DNA of 8,607 bases from an uncultured Erysipelotrichaceae bacterium (GCA_947575425.1 CANPNQ010000025.1:1-8607); one strand, 5' to 3'. Shown: positions 1-6,351, counted from the first letter of the stretch. Translations and numbers: made by a program. The notes: generated by a model not told the origin, from the sequence alone.

Positions 1-177
1 TGGAAGTAGCAATGCATTCAAATGCTGAACCAATGTGGATTTTCCGCTGCCGGTTTCTCCGATAATTGCTGTGATGCTGCCCTCGTCAATCTCCAGATCA
101 ATGCCATCTAATGCCAAATAGGAAAAGGGTGTTCCCGGATTATATTCATGTGTCAGTTTTTCAAATGTAATCGGCAT
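1..177 (-). CDS. ecfA2: EcfA2, energy-coupling factor transporter ATPase (N-terminal part only)
   Basis: ABC-type ATPase subunit of the energy-coupling factor (ECF) transporter. It pairs with EcfA1 and the membrane subunit EcfT to drive uptake of vitamins or metals through exchangeable S components. Only about 59 codons are inside the window; the rest continues past position 1. The protein starts [18 protein letters not shown], the usual EcfA2 opening with an aromatic residue before the core fold, and reaches a Walker A box GETGSGKST at about residues 40-48. The ATG at 177-175 is preceded by a GGAG ribosome site located inside the end of ecfA1. The two genes overlap by 25 bp, which suggests translational coupling. 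Its place directly after ecfA1 supports EcfA2 rather than a generic ABC ATPase. ecfT would be expected further left but is not visible. Confidence 0.9.
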   Translation of the reverse strand, partial: MPITFEKLTHEYNPGTPFSYLALDGIDLEIDEGSITAIIGETGSGKSTLVQHLNALLLP

Positions 178-980
178 AATTGCTCCACAGCCCCTTCCAT
201 CGTCGTACATGCCTCTATCGCAATTCCTTCCTTTGCCAAAGCATTTCTAAGCTTCAATGAAAAAGGAATATCCAACTGTAAAGAAATCAACTCCTGCTCA
301 TGACGCAATATCTCATCCGGCTTGCCATCTAGCACCACGCGCCCCTGATCCAATACGATCACATGATCACTGTGAGCGACTTCTTCAATATCGTGCGTGA
401 TAGAAACCACCGTCAAACCGCTTTGCTTATGAATATCGTGAATCAAGGCATTTATCTCGCTTTTTCCCTGCGGGTCCAACATGCTGGTTGCCTCGTCAAA
501 GATGATAATCTGCGGTTTCATCGCTAACACACCGGCAATCGCCACCCGCTGCTTCTGCCCGCCTGACAGCTTTGTCGGCTCACTGTTTAAAAACGGAAGC
601 ATGTTGACACGTCCAGCAAACTCCTCGATAATTTCCTGCATATCTTCACTAGGCACTCGATGATTTTCCAGTCCGAAGGCGATATCATCTGCCACCGTAG
701 CACCGATAAACTGATTATCTGGATTTTGAAATACGATGCCGATGCGATCTCTTATCGCATCGATATGCTCCTCATCCAATTTCATCCCATCGATTGTAAT
801 CACCCCTGTATTGGCCTCTAACAGGGCTATCATCAGCTTTGCGACCGTCGATTTTCCCGAACCGTTGTGACCGATGATCGTCGTGTAGGAGCCTTCCGCT
901 ACAGAAAAGGAAACCTCCTGTAAAACCGGAGACTTGCCATCATAAGAAAAACTGAGATTTTCTACCTTGATCTTATCCAT
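153..980 (-). CDS. ecfA1: EcfA1, energy-coupling factor transporter ATPase
   Basis: Cytoplasmic ATPase of the ECF transporter, expected to form a heterodimer with EcfA2 and power EcfT. The 275 residues match the usual family length. All ABC motifs are present in order: Walker A GHNGSGKS (37-44), Q-loop FQNPDNQ (84-90), signature LSGGQKQR (138-145), Walker B IIIFDE with the D-loop SMLDP (158-170), and the H-loop THD (195-197). FQNPDNQF is typical of the EcfA (CbiO-like) group. The start is supported by GAGGTGG about 5 bases upstream of the ATG. A promoter with a consensus -10 lies just upstream, so this gene heads its own transcription unit. The last 25 bp overlap ecfA2. In many Bacillota this pair follows the ribosomal-protein cluster and rplQ; here the upstream neighbour is an unrelated membrane protein. 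The substrate cannot be told from the ATPases, because S components are encoded elsewhere. Confidence 0.95.
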   Translation of the reverse strand: MDKIKVENLSFSYDGKSPVLQEVSFSVAEGSYTTIIGHNGSGKSTVAKLMIALLEANTGVITIDGMKLDEEHIDAIRDRIGIVFQNPDNQFIGATVADDIAFGLENHRVPSEDMQEIIEEFAGRVNMLPFLNSEPTKLSGGQKQRVAIAGVLAMKPQIIIFDEATSMLDPQGKSEINALIHDIHKQSGLTVVSITHDIEEVAHSDHVIVLDQGRVVLDGKPDEILRHEQELISLQLDIPFSLKLRNALAKEGIAIEACTTMEGAVEQLCRLHLKN

Positions 981-1006
981 ATTGCCACCTCAAAAAAGTT
1001 CACTTC

Positions 1007-1036
1007 ATTATACACCAAATGGGAATGCTTAGGCAA
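1007..1036 (-). promoter_or_regulatory. Promoter of ecfA1-ecfA2
   Basis: Reading the minus strand, TTGCCT (plus 1031-1036) is followed after 18 bases by a perfect TATAAT (plus 1007-1012). Transcription would begin near position 1000, giving a leader of about 20 bases before the ecfA1 ATG. The -35 matches 4 of 6 consensus bases. Confidence 0.65.
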
Positions 1037-1169
1037 ATCATTCTATTCCAAAACTGCCTTATGAGTCATTGTTTTCATCTCCATATTTACAAACACTCTT
1101 TATCTATCTGATGGTTTAATCCAAGTTTATTCACTGATTATCCTCGTTCGGTTCTTTGCCTGCATCCCT

Positions 1170-2522
1170 TTACCCAGCGACGATATCGTTATCCTTGCGC
1201 TCTTTTTCATTCTCATTTAGAAAATGATCCATATTTCTCTTGGTATATATGCTTCGTGATATCACAAAGCTTTTATCGCTTTTGAATTGCTTGTTTAAAA
1301 AATCAAAGTAAGAGCCGGGAGATACGATGCCGCTCAAATCAACCAAATTCAATCCTATACTGCCTAACAAATGTGTGATGAAAAAGACACAGTTGGCAGA
1401 TAAGACAAAAAACGTCTTAAACTTACCTTCTTTATATTTATAATAATGTACATTCTCCACATTGCGGGTAACGCGGGAAAGATAATCATCGCATTCTCCC
1501 TCATATGGCAATCCACTGCGCTTCAATTCCTCATCGCATTGAAAATCCACAAGCTGTGAGAAAGCTTCCAGCAGCTGCTCATGCAAGGCTTCTTTTTGTC
1601 TTGCATTGAGATGGATGCCAAAACAAACAAGCACTTTATTTTCATTCGCCAAACAATTATAAATGTATGTGTTCTTGGGTGCGATCAATACGACTCCATC
1701 TCCCATCGTTCCCATCAGGCGGCGATGATGCGGGTCATAACAGCCATAAGAGATGAGAAAGCCGCGATATGCAAGATCCACATGTCCCATCATCGCTGGT
1801 CCCTTTGGCGCCATATGTACATACACCTCTACATCCACAGGGATATTTGCCTTAATCGTTTCAAAATCCTCACGAGCCTGATCCTCAGCATCCTTTTCCA
1901 AAATCGTCCGCATCAAAGTAGGAGGGATGATCGCGGCTAAAAAAGGCGGGACTGCCAAGCGAATCCTGCGATCCATGGAAGCCGCTCGTCCAGCAGGTAT
2001 CCATTCTCTGATAAAGTCCAATAGTTGATTCCCGCCATATAGAATGAAGTAACATCCGACCGCACGATCCACCAAAAAAGTAAAGCGATAGGGCATAAAT
2101 AACAGAATAAACGCCATGATCAAGTCACCAAACAAAAAGATCAGCGAATGTATCCATCCGGGAAGAAGATCCATAATCTTAATGGTAATGGTGATTGACT
2201 TCACCACTGCATGTAACAAAATCCATCCGCCGACCAAGCGAGGAAAGAGAAAGTAAAAGAGGTGGCTATTGGACAATGATATCATGATCAAGGCGATCCA
2301 TACAATCACATCGAGAAATTGCATGAAGCGATGATGCAGCTTGCGAAAGTTAAAGATAAAGTTTAGAATACGTAGGACTCCTACGACGGAAATGCCGATC
2401 ACCACCATCGCATAAAGCCAGTTCCAAGGCGACCATGTGCCAAAGATAAAAGAAAACCCGGCGACACAGAAAAAAAGCCCTGTCACAAACATGGAAGCAT
2501 AATTCAAGTGCTTCTTCAGCAT
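1170..2522 (-). CDS. Polytopic membrane protein with HdeD/DUF308-like N-terminus and candidate permuted papain-like (NlpC/P60-fold) C-terminal domain
   Basis: No exact family recognised. The frame is open to an ATG at 2579, but GGAGGTGA sits 7 bases before the ATG at 2522, so I choose 2522 (450 residues). The N-terminal ~175 residues hold about six hydrophobic helices (roughly 9-28, 35-57, 68-83, 87-112, 122-145, 147-170), loosely like HdeD/DUF308 small membrane proteins. A basic linker, a Pro-rich hydrophobic patch (188-207) and an acidic stretch follow. From about 228 comes an alpha/beta-looking domain: VDVEVYVHM, then GHVDLAYRGFLISYG with His247, a strand LIAPKNTYIYNC, and later FVLSANCVFFITHLLG with Cys378. 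A His at the start of one strand followed much later by Asn-Cys at a helix start is the order seen in circularly permuted papain-like enzymes (YiiX/LRAT/DUF4105 type). That would make it a membrane-bound peptidase, amidase or acyltransferase. This is inference. The tail is charged (NENEKERKDND). No clear terminator follows the stop. Confidence 0.8.
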   Translation of the reverse strand: MLKKHLNYASMFVTGLFFCVAGFSFIFGTWSPWNWLYAMVVIGISVVGVLRILNFIFNFRKLHHRFMQFLDVIVWIALIMISLSNSHLFYFLFPRLVGGWILLHAVVKSITITIKIMDLLPGWIHSLIFLFGDLIMAFILLFMPYRFTFLVDRAVGCYFILYGGNQLLDFIREWIPAGRAASMDRRIRLAVPPFLAAIIPPTLMRTILEKDAEDQAREDFETIKANIPVDVEVYVHMAPKGPAMMGHVDLAYRGFLISYGCYDPHHRRLMGTMGDGVVLIAPKNTYIYNCLANENKVLVCFGIHLNARQKEALHEQLLEAFSQLVDFQCDEELKRSGLPYEGECDDYLSRVTRNVENVHYYKYKEGKFKTFFVLSANCVFFITHLLGSIGLNLVDLSGIVSPGSYFDFLNKQFKSDKSFVISRSIYTKRNMDHFLNENEKERKDNDIVAG

Positions 2523-2668
2523 TTCCGATTCACCTCCGTTTCTTTCCTGTTTTTCGGATCTTTCTATTCGCATACACATAGGCTCATTTCTTTATGCTAT
2601 ATTCCTTTCCCTTTTTTTCGCGCTATATTTGTGTATTTTTCTATTTGAGCTATATGCTTCTTTCTATC

Positions 2669-2696
2669 ATTATAATGATATTTGAAATTTCCGCAA
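2669..2696 (-). promoter_or_regulatory. Putative promoter of the 450-residue membrane protein, overlapped by a 16-bp palindrome
   Basis: On the minus strand TTGCGG (plus 2691-2696) and TATAAT (plus 2669-2674) are 16 bases apart. The -10 lies inside a perfect palindrome, TATCATTATAATGATA, at 2665-2680. A repressor bound there would block the promoter. The leader to the ATG at 2522 would be about 140 bases, which is long. The palindrome also places TATAAT on the plus strand, but no good plus-strand -35 is found. Confidence 0.4.
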
Positions 2697-2860
2697 TCAG
2701 AAAGACAGGATATATTTTACCAATGTGCAACCAAAAAGTCCTAATCCTTTATCAAATATGATGGGAGAAATGCGCCATCACTGATTCTCTTCCTATCAAA
2801 TGCAGAAGCCAAATGATACAAGCAGTGCTACCTAAAAAGAGTGCCAATGACCAAAATATT

Positions 2861-2892
2861 AAAAAAAGGATCGTGTTCTGTCACGATCCTTT
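2861..2892 (-). terminator. Rho-independent terminator of the RraB-like gene
   Basis: The arms GGATCGTG (2868-2875) and CACGATCC (2882-2889) pair perfectly around a 6-base loop. Three A-T pairs extend the stem to 11 bp. On the minus strand the stem is followed by a run of seven T (plus 2861-2867). It begins about 10 bases after the stop codon of the 249-residue gene. Confidence 0.9.
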
Positions 2893-2901
2893 ATGATGCT
2901 T

Positions 2902-3651
2902 TTAGAAGCTTACCTTGCTCTGCCAACCCTGATATTCACCGTTAAACGCATATGCCTGATCAGCGATATACAAAATATGATTGATCAGCTTTACCTCGTC
3001 AATTGCCGAAATATGCAATACAACAAGATCAAATTCATTCTCGCCCTTTGTAATCACAAAGCCCTTATTGATCACTCTGCTTTTAAAAGCTTCCATATCC
3101 TCTTTATTATGGAAAGATACCATATGCTGAACCGGACGCTCATGCTCATGCACATCACCATCTTTCGCCAGTTTTTCGATTGCTTCTCTGACCATCACAT
3201 TGATATCATCCACCATGCGATTGGTCAAATGAGGATAATCCTCGTTATAGGTCTCCTCCTCATGAAACGCATCTTTTACATCCTCGGCAAATTCCTGAAC
3301 CTTTTCCTCTGCTGCTTGGAATTTGGTTTCCGCTTCCTCTGCTGTTTCCTTAAACAGCTGCTGGATATCCTCCATTACTGTCTCTGTTGCTGTCGGTTCC
3401 TCACTTGTGAAAGAAGGGCGCTCCAGCGGTTTGGCAAAAGGAATATCGATGCTCTGATTTGTATCATACGTCGGTTCTTCCTTTGGAAGCTCCGGCGATT
3501 TTGGCTCCTCATGATGGAATTGTGGTTCTTCCTCCAAAAGATCCTCATCTAATTCTGCCAATAATTGCTTTTGTTCTTCCTTGCGCATTTTGTACACCGC
3601 GAAAGCAACAGCGCTTCCCAATACAGCTAATGCAGGTATTAATTTCTTCAT
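2902..3651 (-). CDS. Membrane-anchored protein with acidic linker and RraB-like C-terminal domain
   Basis: The 249-residue protein has three parts. Residues 1-23 are a short basic start and one hydrophobic helix (KKLIPALAVLGSAVAFAVYK), so it is probably anchored in the membrane. Residues 24-142 are very acidic, Glu/Pro-rich and then probably coiled (ETAEEAETKFQAAEEKV). Residues ~143-246 resemble the RraB family (regulator of ribonuclease activity B, PF06877 type): a DGDVHEHERPVQHMVSF strand, KEDMEAFKSRVINKGFVI helix-strand, DEVKLINHILYIAD helix, and the closing EYQGW like the family's YDGW. RraB in gamma-proteobacteria binds and inhibits RNase E. A target here is unknown; membrane-bound RNase Y is one possibility, by inference only. 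The start is supported by GTGGTGAT upstream. It has its own extended -10 promoter and a strong terminator, so it is probably monocistronic, with some read-through from trmR 65 bp upstream. Confidence 0.8.
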   Translation of the reverse strand: MKKLIPALAVLGSAVAFAVYKMRKEEQKQLLAELDEDLLEEEPQFHHEEPKSPELPKEEPTYDTNQSIDIPFAKPLERPSFTSEEPTATETVMEDIQQLFKETAEEAETKFQAAEEKVQEFAEDVKDAFHEEETYNEDYPHLTNRMVDDINVMVREAIEKLAKDGDVHEHERPVQHMVSFHNKEDMEAFKSRVINKGFVITKGENEFDLVVLHISAIDEVKLINHILYIADQAYAFNGEYQGWQSKVSF

Positions 3652-3676
3652 CGTATATCACCACTTTCTTATCAAT

Positions 3677-3685
3677 ATTGTACCA
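3677..3685 (-). promoter_or_regulatory. Extended -10 promoter of the RraB-like gene
   Basis: On the minus strand the sequence is TGGTACAAT, an extended -10 (TGnTACAAT), about 26 bases before the ATG at 3651. The -35 position (GTTAAA) is weak, as is common for extended -10 promoters. The same nine bases serve as the -10 of vanY. Confidence 0.5.
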
Positions 3686-3716
3686 CATTGTACGCGCTTT
3701 TTAACCTACAAATTCA

Positions 3717-4304
3717 TTATTTTTCGCTTTTTTTTCGGCTGATTGCGATCCCATCGCCCAAGTCGATGAATTCGGTTACATAATCCTTGTGATTTTGCAG
3801 ATATTCGATATATTTCTGGATCTTGCGCACCATTTGTTTGAGATGCCGCGAGCGGATGATCTCAGGATGCGCCACAAAGCCATGGAATTTCAAATTATCA
3901 CTGACAATCCATCCGCCAAGCTTCAAATATGGCTCATAGCGTTCAAAAAATTTCATATACTGTGCTTTTGCCGCATCGATAAATAACAGATCAAACATGC
4001 CGCTTACCTCTGCATTCAGCGCATCGTCGTGGATCAAAGTGATGCGATCCGCTAAGCCTGCCTTACGAACATTCTGTTCTGCCGCAAGAAAACGATCATC
4101 GTCCCGCTCGATTGTTACGACCTCGATATCCTCATAAACATTTGCCATGCGAATGGCAGAATAAGCGATGGCACTGCCGATTTCCAAAATCCGTTTACAA
4201 TTATTTTTTTCAATCCACTCACAGAGAAAAGAGATTCCCTCTTCCTCCATAATCGGAATACCGTTTTCCTTCGCATATACTTCCATTTCCTGTATGAGAT
4301 TCAT
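3717..4304 (-). CDS. trmR: TrmR-like tRNA 5-hydroxyuridine methyltransferase (O-methyltransferase family 3)
   Basis: SAM-dependent O-methyltransferase of the YrrM/TrmR type. In Bacillus subtilis this enzyme turns 5-hydroxyuridine at tRNA wobble position 34 into 5-methoxyuridine, with a metal ion. The 195-residue protein shows SAM motif I LEIGSAIAYSAIR (40-52), acidic motif II VVTIERD (62-68), the metal-site Asp in LLFIDAAKAQY (Asp110), and the second metal pair Asp136-Asn137 in IVSDNL. The Asp to Asp-Asn spacing of 26 fits the family. A small-molecule catechol-type O-methyltransferase is the alternative. An ATG lies at 4310, but AGAGGA directly abuts it and stands 6 bases before the ATG at 4304, so I choose 4304. 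The gene starts 14 bases after the vanY stop and is almost certainly cotranscribed with it. Confidence 0.85.
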   Translation of the reverse strand: MNLIQEMEVYAKENGIPIMEEEGISFLCEWIEKNNCKRILEIGSAIAYSAIRMANVYEDIEVVTIERDDDRFLAAEQNVRKAGLADRITLIHDDALNAEVSGMFDLLFIDAAKAQYMKFFERYEPYLKLGGWIVSDNLKFHGFVAHPEIIRSRHLKQMVRKIQKYIEYLQNHKDYVTEFIDLGDGIAISRKKSEK

Positions 4305-4318
4305 GATCATTCCTCTTT

Positions 4319-5452
4319 TTATCGTTCTCCTAAATATTCTTCCAAGGTAATACCGCGTTGATGGATTTCCCTAGCCGAGCCAACACCGACATATCGAATA
4401 TGCCACGGTTCATACATATAGCCGGTAATATGTTCTTTCCCTTGCGGATAGCGAAGGATAAATCCATACTCATGGCAATGCTCGCGCAGCCAAATCCCCG
4501 CTTCCGTATTGCCAAAGTTGTTATCAATCGCTCCAACATCAAATGCCATGCCTGATTGATGCTCACTGAACCCGGGGCGTGCGGAATACGTATCTGCGAT
4601 TTCCTGTCCATCAATCGCCACATAATTGTTATAGAGAGTGCCTTGATATTCATAGCTGCGATAGCCGCTCAATGTCGGGAGTGAAAAGCCATCTAACAGT
4701 GCCGCCGCCTGTAATTCTCCCAAAGCAGTTGCCGCTGTAGCATCCAACCCACCAAAGCTTGGCGGCAAAGGATGTTTCTTATTCACCAATAGAATCCCGT
4801 TGACATAATATGGTTCACAGTCATATGGATCTGCACCGCTGTCATAACCGCCGGTATATGAATGAGACGCTGGCAGTGAATTCCTGTGGGAAGTCACATG
4901 GATCTTAATTGTTTCCTGTGCTTCATTTTCTGCTTGATCCATTGCCAAAACAGTTAACGTATAATCCCCCTCTGTACTCATATCCACATCGTCGCTCAGC
5001 CAATAAGCGCCGCGTTTTTTTTCATCGCTTTGCGGCAAATCACCATCTACCGGATCTTTGACCGATACAAGGTAATGATTGGGATCATAGTCATCATTCA
5101 CAGCGAGCGTTACTTCTTTCTCGCTTACCTCAATGATAGGGGCTTTGGTGTCCTCCACCATAACCACATAGGTAAATTCCTTTTCCCTGCCATCCTTTAT
5201 CACAAGAAAATGTAAGGTCTGTTCTCCCAGCTTCTTTGTATCGATCTCCACCGGCTGTTTTAATGCTCCGTCAATTTCTTTGATACATTCATTGGGATCA
5301 TAGCTGTCACCGTATTCTATCACAACACTTCCTTCCTCGACAAAGGTAATGGAACCCATGCCATGTACTTGTGTAAAATACCAAATGGCAATCATCACCG
5401 CAACCACCGCAATGATGCATATAATCCCCACGAGCTGATATCGCTTTTTCAT
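4319..5452 (-). CDS. vanY: VanY-type D-alanyl-D-alanine carboxypeptidase with Ig-like repeats
   Basis: Extracellular zinc peptidase (M15B) that should remove the terminal D-Ala from peptidoglycan stem peptides. The 377 residues comprise a signal anchor (5-25, no lipobox), two Ig-like/DUF5011-type beta domains (about 34-102 and 103-187, both with a YDPN motif, at 51-54 and 122-125), a linker rich in Ser, Gly and Tyr, and the VanY domain (about 215-370). Catalytic features are visible: SGYRS (262-266), SEHQSGMAFDVG with zinc ligands His298 and Asp305, and EPWHIRYVG with Glu348 (base) and zinc ligand His351. The start is supported by GGAGG 5 bases before the ATG. A promoter lies just upstream, and trmR follows in the same operon. 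No VanS/R, VanX or ligase genes are nearby, so I read it as a housekeeping wall-remodelling enzyme, not a vancomycin-resistance gene. Confidence 0.93.
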   Translation of the reverse strand: MKKRYQLVGIICIIAVVAVMIAIWYFTQVHGMGSITFVEEGSVVIEYGDSYDPNECIKEIDGALKQPVEIDTKKLGEQTLHFLVIKDGREKEFTYVVMVEDTKAPIIEVSEKEVTLAVNDDYDPNHYLVSVKDPVDGDLPQSDEKKRGAYWLSDDVDMSTEGDYTLTVLAMDQAENEAQETIKIHVTSHRNSLPASHSYTGGYDSGADPYDCEPYYVNGILLVNKKHPLPPSFGGLDATAATALGELQAAALLDGFSLPTLSGYRSYEYQGTLYNNYVAIDGQEIADTYSARPGFSEHQSGMAFDVGAIDNNFGNTEAGIWLREHCHEYGFILRYPQGKEHITGYMYEPWHIRYVGVGSAREIHQRGITLEEYLGER

Positions 5453-5481
5453 TTCTAGCCTCCATTGTTATACTGTAACTG

Positions 5482-5490
5482 ATTGTACCA
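5482..5490 (-). promoter_or_regulatory. Extended -10 promoter of vanY-trmR
   Basis: The minus strand reads TGGTACAAT, about 30 bases before the ATG at 5452. The -35 hexamer at 17-base spacing is TTTATT, a poor match, so recognition would lean on the extended -10. Between promoter and ribosome site lies GTTACAGTATAAC, with GTTA/TAAC half-sites around a CAGTA core, which could be an operator. Confidence 0.5.
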
Positions 5491-5519
5491 TAAAATATGC
5501 ACTTAATAAACATATTTCA

Positions 5520-6069
5520 GATGGTTTGAAGCGGAATATTACAGGTGAAACAATCAAGAATACCACGAAAACATATACACAATAGGATGCATCCAAGCCC
5601 TGCCATTTGTTAAGAGAAGCGGAGATGCTATATGAAAGCTTTTCTCCTTTTTCATGTTTGTAAGTGCATTCGCAACATTGGTAAACGCTGCGATATATTT
5701 TCCGCAGCGATGATAGTTAGCATGACTATATCCCGTTAAAATCAAGCATGCTTCATGATTTTAAACTTTATGGGATTGCCATATCCATCCTTGATCGATG
5801 ATCTCCTGCGCTTTTCTTATTGTGTTATATTATATACACTTTGCAAAAAGATAATAAAGTAAATCCCATCGTTTCAAACAAGGATAGGAAAGGGCAACGG
5901 GAGGCAGCGGTTATTGATGACATCCATCAGCCCCCTAGTTCATACTGTACCTGAATATGCCTCCCATGCGTGACACCTAAGACAAGCAGATTGCCTCAAG
6001 GGATAAGAGCCAATGCAAAATCTGCTTCTCAATACCATTCTGCGCAAAGCTCACACATCAAATCAGCGC
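5520..6069. other. Long intergenic region with inverted repeats; no gene supported
   Basis: No ORF here has both an acceptable start and a ribosome site. The longest minus-strand frame (5554-5745) begins with TTG and has no Shine-Dalgarno. Visible structure includes: a palindrome GGATGCATCC (5585-5594); a weak plus-strand hairpin, GGAGA/TCTCC then five T (5621-5652); CGCTGCG/CGCAGCG (5686-5692 and 5703-5709, 10-base loop); a palindrome AAGCATGCTT (5744-5753); GGGAGGCA/TGCCTCCC (5899-5906 and 5958-5965); and AAGCAGATT/AATCTGCTT (5984-5992 and 6019-6027). The part from 5890 to 5970 is visibly richer in G and C than its flanks. A structured RNA is possible, but I do not recognise a class. Confidence 0.55.
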
Positions 6070-6096
6070 AAAAAAAGGATGACATCTATATCATCC
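6070..6096 (-). terminator. Terminator overlapping the end of the HMA-like gene
   Basis: GGATGA (6077-6082) and TCATCC (6091-6096) form a 6-bp stem with an 8-base loop. On the minus strand it is followed by seven T (plus 6070-6076). The loop contains the TAG stop codon of the HMA-like gene, so the hairpin is shared with the last codons. Confidence 0.65.
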
Positions 6097-6328
6097 CGAT
6101 AATGATGGAATCAATCAGAGAAAAGCGATACTCCATATCTCTCAAACACTGCTCCAAACATCGCTGATCTGTCACACGATCATTAAAATCCACACATAAG
6201 ATCCCATTCTCTTGATTCAATGCGACACTTTCCACTCCCTGAAATTCATCCAATCTTTGTTTGATCTGCTTGACATCATGCGCATCCAACTCATGATCCA
6301 GCGCATACTGTATACTTACCTGTGCCAT
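6086..6328 (-). CDS. Small HMA-like (ferredoxin-fold) protein lacking the CxxC metal site
   Basis: The 80-residue soluble protein has the spacing of a heavy-metal-associated domain (beta-alpha-beta-beta-alpha-beta): strand VSIQYAL (4-10), helix HDVKQIKQRLDEF (17-29), GVESVALN (31-38), ILCVDFND (43-50), helix TDQRCLEQCLRDMEY (53-67), and a hydrophobic tail SLIDSIIIGMI. In HMA domains the loop after the first strand carries GMTCxxC. Here it is DHELDAHD, with no cysteine but two His and several acidic residues. Cysteines occur only at 45, 57 and 61. It may be a degenerate metallochaperone or a regulatory or structural relative. The start is certain: AGGAGGTG precedes the ATG by 4 bases. That ribosome site lies between the arms of an 11-bp inverted repeat. 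No separate promoter is obvious, so it is probably cotranscribed with the 44-codon gene 84 bp upstream. Confidence 0.75.
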   Translation of the reverse strand: MAQVSIQYALDHELDAHDVKQIKQRLDEFQGVESVALNQENGILCVDFNDRVTDQRCLEQCLRDMEYRFSLIDSIIIGMI

Positions 6329-6351
6329 ATGACACCTCCTGTATACAGTAT
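6305..6351 (-). repeat. 11-bp inverted repeat enclosing the ribosome site and start codon of the HMA-like gene
   Basis: ATACTGTATAC (6305-6315) and GTATACAGTAT (6341-6351) are perfect inverted copies separated by 25 bases. The spacer holds the AGGAGGTG ribosome site and the ATG. The right copy is also part of a perfect 10-bp palindrome, CTGTATACAG (6339-6348). It could fold in the mRNA with the ribosome site in the loop, or be an operator pair. Confidence 0.7.

Larger units (their letters stand above)
2523..2901. other. Noncoding interval between two minus-strand genes
   Basis: The interval contains the leader and putative promoter of the membrane-protein gene (about 2523-2700) and the terminator of the RraB-like gene (2861-2892). 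Between them, about 2700-2860, I find no ORF with a start and ribosome site on either strand. One minus-strand frame (2752-2880) reads hydrophobic but has no usable start. The sequence at 2605-2645 is rich in T and in TATA-like words. Confidence 0.6.

Noticed and set aside
2523..2579. Upstream ATG extension of the membrane-protein gene
   Set aside because: The upstream ATG has no ribosome site, while GGAGGTGA is ideally placed for the ATG at 2522. The extra 19 residues are charged and precede the first membrane helix.
2752..2880. Hydrophobic minus-strand open frame between the membrane protein and the RraB-like gene
   Set aside because: No ATG or ribosome site; it begins inside the terminator of the preceding gene. 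Hydrophobicity follows from T-rich sequence.
4319..5452. Vancomycin-resistance gene
   Set aside because: The VanY domain is real, but there is no two-component system, VanH/A/X or ligase nearby, and the Ig-like repeats suggest an ordinary wall enzyme.
5554..5745. 63-codon minus-strand frame in the intergenic region
   Set aside because: Starts with TTG, has no Shine-Dalgarno, resembles no protein family, and spans inverted repeats.
5881..5990. Resemblance to TPP or M-box riboswitches on the minus strand (ACTAGGGGGC, TTAGGTG)
   Set aside because: The other conserved blocks of these classes (CTGAGA and the GGATAATGCC-type block for TPP; the ACGCTGCTGCCC block for M-box) are absent or out of order, and the nearest downstream gene, vanY, has its own promoter about 400 bp away.
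5916..6086. Repeated GATGACATC at 5916-5924 and 6078-6086
   Set aside because: Nine bases with unrelated flanks; the second copy is part of a terminator stem and coding sequence, so chance is likely.
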